Below, one piece after another: positions 59,730 through 64,000 of a stretch of DNA of 64,000 bases. The first letter of the stretch is position 1. Every line of letters starts with the position of its first letter. The notes below the pieces were generated by a model. It had not been told where the DNA came from. It worked only from the letters and a program-made list of their open reading frames with translations, and ran no database searches. The stretch lies in the NCBI RefSeq assembly GCF_006716445.1, contig NZ_VFPA01000001.1, positions 2,480,001 through 2,544,000 of the forward strand, read 5' to 3'. This DNA is from Pseudonocardia kunmingensis. Its GTDB lineage: Bacteria > Actinomycetota > Actinomycetes > Mycobacteriales > Pseudonocardiaceae. The position numbers and the translations under genes are program-made.

Positions 59730-62239
59730 CCAGCACCTACGTGATGGGCCTGGGCGAGCCGGAGGCGGATCTCGCGACCACCGGGGGCAAGGGTGCGTCG
59801 CTCGCGGCGCTCACCCGCGCGGGCCTGCCGGTCCCGCCGGGCTTCCACGTGACGACCGCCGCCTACCGGCGGTTCGTGGCCACGCACGGCCTGCAGGACG
59901 AGATCGTCGCCGTCGCCGCAACCGAGGACGCCGCGGACCGGATCGCCGCGCTGTTCGCCGCGCACCCGGTGCCCGAGGAGATCGCCAGGCCGATCCGGGA
60001 GGCCTACGCGGCGCTCGGCGCCCCCGCGGTGGCCGTGCGCTCCTCCGCGACCGCGGAGGACCTGCCGGGGGCCTCCTTCGCCGGCCAGCAGGACACGTTC
60101 CTCGACGTCTCGGGCGCCGACGACGTGATCGACGCCGTGCGGCGCTGCTGGGCGTCGCTGTGGACGGCACGCGCCATCTCCTACCGCAGGCGCGAGGGCA
60201 TCGACCCCGGTGACGTGGCGCTCGCCGTCGTCGTGCAGGAGCTGGTCGACGCGGACGCGGCGGGGGTCCTGTTCACCGCCGACCCCGTGACGGGCGCGAC
60301 GGACCGCATGGTCGTCAACGCGACGTGGGGACTCGGGGAGTCGCTGGTCGGCGGGTACGTCACCCCGGACGAGCTGGTCCTCGACGCCGCGACGGGTGCG
60401 GTGCGCGAGCGGCGCACCGGCGACAAGGCCGTGATGACCGTCCGCACCCCCGATGGCCCCGTGGAGCGCCCCGTTCCGGACGACCGCCGCGCCGCCCCGG
60501 TCCTCGACGACGCGGACGCCGCCGCGCTCGGCGCGCTCGGCAGGCGCATCGCCGCGCACCACGGCCGGCCCATGGACGTCGAGTGGACGCGCTCCCGGGG
60601 GGAGTTCGCGATCGTGCAGGCCCGCCCGATCACCGGGCTGCGCGACCCGTGGAACGAGAGCCGGGACGGCGACTTCCTCTGGACGAACACCAACCTGGGC
60701 GAGGCGATCCCCGACGTCATGACGCCGAGCACCTGGTCGATGGTGCAGCTGTTCATGTCGCGGGCGATGCCGACGCTCTCACTGCCCGGCTTCCGCGGCT
60801 ACGGCATCGTCGGCGGCCGGTTCTACCTCAACCTGAGCCTGTCCGCGGCGATGTCCCGGCTCGTCGGGATCTCCGGGTCCCGCTTCCGGTCGCTCACCGA
60901 GAACACGTTCGGGCGGCTCCCGGCCGGAGTCGGGATCCCGCCGGTCCCGCTGTCGCCGCTGCAGGTGCTGCGCCGGCTCGTCCCCACGGCCGTCCGGTTC
61001 GTGGCGAGCGTGCCGGGCACCCTGCGACGGCTGCCCGCGTTCGTCGCCGAGAACCCGCGCCGCTGCCCCGAGCTCATCGCCCGCATCGAGGCGACGGCCG
61101 AGCCGGTGGCGCTGGCCCGGCTGTGGGACGACGAGGTGCGCCCGCTCGTCGTCACCGGCTCGGACATGCTCGCCGCCGCCGGGCGCAGCGACCCGGTCGC
61201 GCTGCTGACCGCGCAGAAGCGGCTCCGCAAGCTGGTCGGCGACGCCGACGCCGCCGCGCTGACGTCCGGGCTCACCGTCGACGGCGAGGTGCTCGCCAGC
61301 CTCGGCCCGGTGGTCGGGCTCGCGCTGGTGGAGCGCGGCGACATCGATGAGGCCACCTACGCCGAGCGCTACGGGCACCGCAGCCCGCACGAGTTCGAGG
61401 TGTCGATGCCGCGCCCGGTCGAGCGGCCCGGGTGGCTGCAGGGCCAGCTCGCGGCGTTGCGCGAGGCCGGCGCCGACCCGCTCGAGCTGCTGCGCAAGCA
61501 GGAGGCGGCCCACCGAGCGGCCTGGGAACGCCTGGTCGCCACGCACCCGCGGAAGGTGGCGGCCACCCGCAAGCGGCTGCAGCGGTGGGCCCGCGCGGCG
61601 CGCGCCCGCGAGCAGGCGCGCACCGAGGTCGTGCGGACCTTCTCGGTGGTTCGCGCGCACCTGCTGCGCGCGGGCGAGCTGACCGGGCTCGGCGGCGAGG
61701 TGTTCATGCTCGACCTTGACGAGGTCGCCGCCGTGCTGCGCGGCACTCCCGCCCCGGACACGGCCGAGCGGCGCGCGGCCTACGAGCGCTACACCGCCCT
61801 CCCGCCGTACCCGACGCTGATCCGGGGCCGGTTCGACCCGTTCGCCTGGGCGGCCGGCCCGGACCGGCGCGGCGACCTGTTCGACGCCACGGCCGCGCCC
61901 GCGGCACCCGACGGAACGGTCTCCGGCTTCCCCGGCGCGAGCGGGGTGGTGGAGGGCAGCGTGCGCGTGCTGCGGTCGGTGGACGAGGGCGAGTTGCTGC
62001 GCCCCGGCGAGATCCTCGTGACCACCGTGACCAACATCGGCTGGACGCCGCTCTTCCCGCGGGCCGCCGCCGTCGTCACCGACGTCGGGGCACCGCTGTC
62101 GCACGCCGCGATCGTGGCGCGCGAGCTGGGCATCCCGGCCGTCGTCGGGTGCGGGAACGCGACGAGCGTGCTGCGCACCGGTGACCGCGTGCGGGTGGAC
62201 GGCAGCCGCGGGACGGTGGAGCCCCTCCCCAGCGGCTGA
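59726..62239 (+). CDS. PEP/pyruvate-binding phosphotransferase (rifampicin phosphotransferase-like)
   Basis: An 837-residue three-part enzyme. Residues 1-315 are the ATP-grasp PPDK/PEP-synthase domain (GGKGASLAALTRAGLPVPPGF, VRSSATAEDLPGASFAGQQDTFL, ATWGLGESLVGGYVTPD). Residues 320-740 are a helical middle domain, as in rifampicin-binding domains. Residues 750-837 are the swivelling phosphohistidine domain with His793 in PLSHAAIVARELGIPAVV. Order and length match Rph, which moves a phosphate from ATP to rifampicin. But the middle domain decides the substrate and I cannot confirm it. Coupled to TetR by ATGA. Confidence 0.82.
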   Translation: MTSTYVMGLGEPEADLATTGGKGASLAALTRAGLPVPPGFHVTTAAYRRFVATHGLQDEIVAVAATEDAADRIAALFAAHPVPEEIARPIREAYAALGAPAVAVRSSATAEDLPGASFAGQQDTFLDVSGADDVIDAVRRCWASLWTARAISYRRREGIDPGDVALAVVVQELVDADAAGVLFTADPVTGATDRMVVNATWGLGESLVGGYVTPDELVLDAATGAVRERRTGDKAVMTVRTPDGPVERPVPDDRRAAPVLDDADAAALGALGRRIAAHHGRPMDVEWTRSRGEFAIVQARPITGLRDPWNESRDGDFLWTNTNLGEAIPDVMTPSTWSMVQLFMSRAMPTLSLPGFRGYGIVGGRFYLNLSLSAAMSRLVGISGSRFRSLTENTFGRLPAGVGIPPVPLSPLQVLRRLVPTAVRFVASVPGTLRRLPAFVAENPRRCPELIARIEATAEPVALARLWDDEVRPLVVTGSDMLAAAGRSDPVALLTAQKRLRKLVGDADAAALTSGLTVDGEVLASLGPVVGLALVERGDIDEATYAERYGHRSPHEFEVSMPRPVERPGWLQGQLAALREAGADPLELLRKQEAAHRAAWERLVATHPRKVAATRKRLQRWARAARAREQARTEVVRTFSVVRAHLLRAGELTGLGGEVFMLDLDEVAAVLRGTPAPDTAERRAAYERYTALPPYPTLIRGRFDPFAWAAGPDRRGDLFDATAAPAAPDGTVSGFPGASGVVEGSVRVLRSVDEGELLRPGEILVTTVTNIGWTPLFPRAAAVVTDVGAPLSHAAIVARELGIPAVVGCGNATSVLRTGDRVRVDGSRGTVEPLPSG

Positions 62240-62291
62240 CGGGTCACGGCCGGGGACGGCCACGGTCAGGCCGTCCAGGCGTAGGCCGGGG

Positions 62292-62414
62292 CCCCTGGAG
62301 CAGGCCCGCCACCGGCACGCCGACGCCTCGGTCAGCGACCGGATCGCGGCGGTCTGCCGCGCGATGCGCGCCTGGGCGATCACCCATCGCGCGGAGTTCG
62401 GCACGCTCAGCGGC
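62292..62414 (+). pseudogene. Fragment of a TetR-like C-terminal domain
   Basis: A + strand stretch reads DASVSDRIAAVCRAMRAWAITHRAEFGTLSG, which resembles the first helices of the TetR C-terminal domain (type: RLxAVCRAYRxWALxHPAEFxLxFG). There is no HTH upstream and the frame is closed soon after, so it is a remnant. It lies in the gap between the phosphotransferase stop and the membrane-protein gene; its last few bases overlap that gene's 3' end. Confidence 0.45.
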
Positions 62415-62997
62415 TGCCGACGGGAGCCCGGGGCGGGGCCAGCGTCGTCCACAACGGCCAGCCGACGAACCAGATGCCGACGACCGGGGCGAGCCGCGCA
62501 CCCCAGGACCACATCGGATCGGTGAACCAGTCGGGCGGCGCGGGGATGCCGGTGCCGGCCACGAGGGCCGTCACCGCGATCACGCCGAGCGAGATCGCCC
62601 AGGCCAGCAGCATCTTGCCCCACTCCTTCCACTCGTAGGCGACCTTCGCGGCGCCGTAGCGGGGCGGGCGCGGCGGGGGCGGGCCGCCTGCGAAGCGGTG
62701 GGCGAACCGGCCGTCGGCCCAACGGACCATCGAATGTCCGAAGGCCACCGTGAAGCCCAGGTAGACCGCGGCCAGCCCGTGCGTGAGCCCGGGAGGGGAC
62801 CCGTTCGCGACGTCGACGAGGGACGCCGTCACCAGCACGACGTCCAGCACCGGCACCAGCACCAGCAGCACCGTGCTCAGGCGGCGTGCCCGCAGCACGT
62901 ACCGCGCCACCAGGCCGGCGCCCAGCAGCACCCAGAAACCGACCTCGCAGGCACCGATCAGCAGCACCAGCGGGTTCTCCGACACGAAGCGACCCAT
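62407..62997 (-). CDS. Integral membrane protein, function unknown
   Basis: A 196-residue protein with about five hydrophobic segments: PLVLLIGACEVGFWVLLGAGLVA near residue 10, STVLLVLVPVLDVVLVTASLV near 42, VYLGFTVAFGH near 78, MLLAWAISLGVIAVTALVAGT near 128 and LAPVVGIWFVGWPLWTTLAPP near 165. The loop FAGGPPPPRPPRYGAAKVAYEWKEWGKM lies inside. ATG 62997 is chosen; GTG 63003 is possible. No characterised family recognised. It and the DUF418 gene are both on the minus strand. Confidence 0.75.
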   Translation of the reverse strand: MGRFVSENPLVLLIGACEVGFWVLLGAGLVARYVLRARRLSTVLLVLVPVLDVVLVTASLVDVANGSPPGLTHGLAAVYLGFTVAFGHSMVRWADGRFAHRFAGGPPPPRPPRYGAAKVAYEWKEWGKMLLAWAISLGVIAVTALVAGTGIPAPPDWFTDPMWSWGARLAPVVGIWFVGWPLWTTLAPPRAPVGSR

Positions 62998-63080
62998 GGC
63001 CACGAGCCTCGCCGGTGGCGGCGCTCCTGTCGTCCGTCGCAGGACCGATCTCCCCCGTACGACCTTCGACGGACCCCCAT

Positions 63081-63129
63081 GACGAACGGCACTCTCGTCG
63101 GCTAAGTGGCGACGAGAGTGCCGTTCGTC
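63081..63129. repeat. 49-nt palindromic repeat, family D, copy 4
   Basis: Arms GACGAACGGCACTCTCGTCG and CGACGAGAGTGCCGTTCGTC flank CTAAGTGG. The stop codon of the DUF418 gene (TCA 63128-63130) lies at its right edge, so the repeat is in the 3' end of that transcript. Confidence 0.9.
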
Positions 63130-64000
63130 AGCGGGGGGTGTGCTCGCGGGGCGCGTAGAGGTTGTGCATCAGCAGCTCCAGGGGGCCGCGGTCGAACCTG
63201 CGCAGCCACAGCGGCGCGGCCACCAGCAGCGCCGCGGAGATGCCCGCCCAGAGGCCGACCACCCACCACGGGCCTGCGGTCGCGAACCGCTCGGCGAGCC
63301 CGAGGCCCCAGCCGTAGCAGAGCGCGGAGGCGAGCACGTTCTGCAGCACGTAGCACGACAGGGCGGTGCGGCCGACCGCCGTGACCCCGCGGCGCAGCGG
63401 GCCCGCCGGGCCGCGGGCGCGCAGGACGAGGGTCGTCACCAGCGCGAGCAGGCCGAGGGCGACGAGCGGCGGGGCCAGGTAGCGGTCGACCAGGAACCAG
63501 TCCTGCCCGAGGGTCGCCGTCAGCGCGTTGAGCGGGATGCCGATCCCGAGCCCGGCGGCCATCAGCCGCCGGCGGATCCGCGCGCCCGCACCGGTGTCCC
63601 CGAACGCCCCCGCCCGCACCAGCCGGGACCCGACGAGGAACAGCACGACCGACGACGGGACGATCAGCACGAGCTCGATCCGGAACAGGGCGATGTCCTC
63701 CAGCCGCGCGGCCACCTGATCCGGCCAGCTCGCGGTGAGCGCCGCGTCCGACGCCGTCCGCGCGGCGGGGCCGTCGGGTGCGGCGAGCAGCAACCCGGTG
63801 AGCCCCGCCACGATGACGGCGTACAGGCCGCCGACGACGCCCACCCACGCCCGCACGGCCCGGTCGCTGCGCCCCACCAGGTAGGCGACCAGCAACGACG
63901 CGATCGCGTACCCCATCAGGACGTCGAACTCGAACACGAGCACGTAGTGCACGAGCCCTTCGACGAACAGGATCGCGGCCCGGACCGGGTACCGGCCGGG
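63128..64000 (-). CDS. DUF418 membrane protein (partial, 5' end outside window)
   Basis: The C-terminal 290 residues of a DUF418 protein. The frame stays open to the window edge (RAAILFVEGLVHYVLVFEFDVLMGYAIAS), so the start is beyond 64000 and GTG 63952 is not the real one. Hydrophobic segments alternate. The family core appears as RRGVTAVGRTALSCYVLQNVLASALCYGWGLGLAERF, then WLRRFDRGPLELLMHNLYAP. DUF418 proteins are roughly 400 residues and membrane-bound, of unknown role. Confidence 0.85.
   Translation of the reverse strand, partial: PGRYPVRAAILFVEGLVHYVLVFEFDVLMGYAIASLLVAYLVGRSDRAVRAWVGVVGGLYAVIVAGLTGLLLAAPDGPAARTASDAALTASWPDQVAARLEDIALFRIELVLIVPSSVVLFLVGSRLVRAGAFGDTGAGARIRRRLMAAGLGIGIPLNALTATLGQDWFLVDRYLAPPLVALGLLALVTTLVLRARGPAGPLRRGVTAVGRTALSCYVLQNVLASALCYGWGLGLAERFATAGPWWVVGLWAGISAALLVAAPLWLRRFDRGPLELLMHNLYAPREHTPR

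Noticed and set aside
63128..63952. DUF418 gene beginning at GTG 63952
   Set aside because: The frame and DUF418 similarity continue to the window edge, so the gene is cut by the window.

Overview
The window is very GC-rich DNA from an actinobacterium, most likely a Pseudonocardia-like member of the Pseudonocardiales. The grounds are frequent GTG starts, operons tied together by 4-nt GTGA/ATGA overlaps, a mycothiol glycosyltransferase (mshA), a mycofactocin precursor with its maturase, and other actinobacterial families (DUF3027, DUF4349, DUF2771, DUF5994). The taxon is an inference. No rRNA, tRNA, CRISPR array, complete insertion sequence or replication origin was seen.

Layout. 1-4.5 kb: end of a TetR-like gene, a TPR-like protein, an EthD-like protein, a CoA ligase and a DUF4349 protein. 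4.6-10.2 kb: a minus-strand chain DUF3027 > sacsin-like ATPase > MshA > YbjN. 10.2-13.8 kb: glutamine cyclotransferase, MFS carrier, DUF2771 lipoprotein and an extended cold-shock protein. 14-17.6 kb: two SDRs and an MDR reductase, with a LysR gene facing them. 17.8-22.1 kb: an SDR remnant, an acyl-CoA synthetase, serS, then a lower-GC block closed by a degraded copy of the serS 3' end. 22-26.3 kb: subtilase, and a TetR-controlled SRPBCC/FAD-monooxygenase locus. 26.3-32.7 kb: modABC with a HTH-TOBE regulator, an acyl-CoA dehydrogenase, moaA and moaD. 33-38.5 kb: a deacetylase, an ArsR/VOC/SRPBCC operon, YdeI, a P1 peptidase and two 2-oxoglutarate/Fe(II) oxygenases. 38.5-43.3 kb: two GT4 glycosyltransferases, a GH130 enzyme and an alpha/alpha-toroid protein. 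43.4-46.5 kb: small stress-type proteins, a decayed alkB copy and a candidate toxin-immunity pair. 46.5-51.3 kb: a form II CO-dehydrogenase-like molybdenum hydroxylase operon (coxS-L-M-G). 51.6-58.5 kb: a scattered mycofactocin locus (mftA, B, C, E and a distant mftF) without mftD. 58.5-64 kb: DUF952, a TetR-coupled PEP-utilising phosphotransferase, and two membrane proteins.

How genes fit together. Molybdate uptake (modABC) and molybdopterin genes (moaA, moaD) supply the cofactor that the cox-type hydroxylase needs. MftA is the peptide substrate of MftB/C, MftE releases the C-terminal dipeptide product and MftF glycosylates it; the missing MftD step must be encoded elsewhere or done otherwise. 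Three small regulons show visible operators: TetR at 24 kb, ArsR at 34.2 kb and TetR at 59 kb.

The most unusual material lies between genes. There are at least four families of short intergenic repeats: a roughly 49-nt palindrome in four copies; a 22-nt-period tandem array in two copies, each just after a stop codon and in the same orientation to its gene; a roughly 67-nt nested inverted repeat in four copies; and a 31-nt tandem repeat. All sit at gene 3' ends or 3'-3' junctions. Several decayed gene fragments (SDR, serS, alkB, TetR) record past insertions and deletions.
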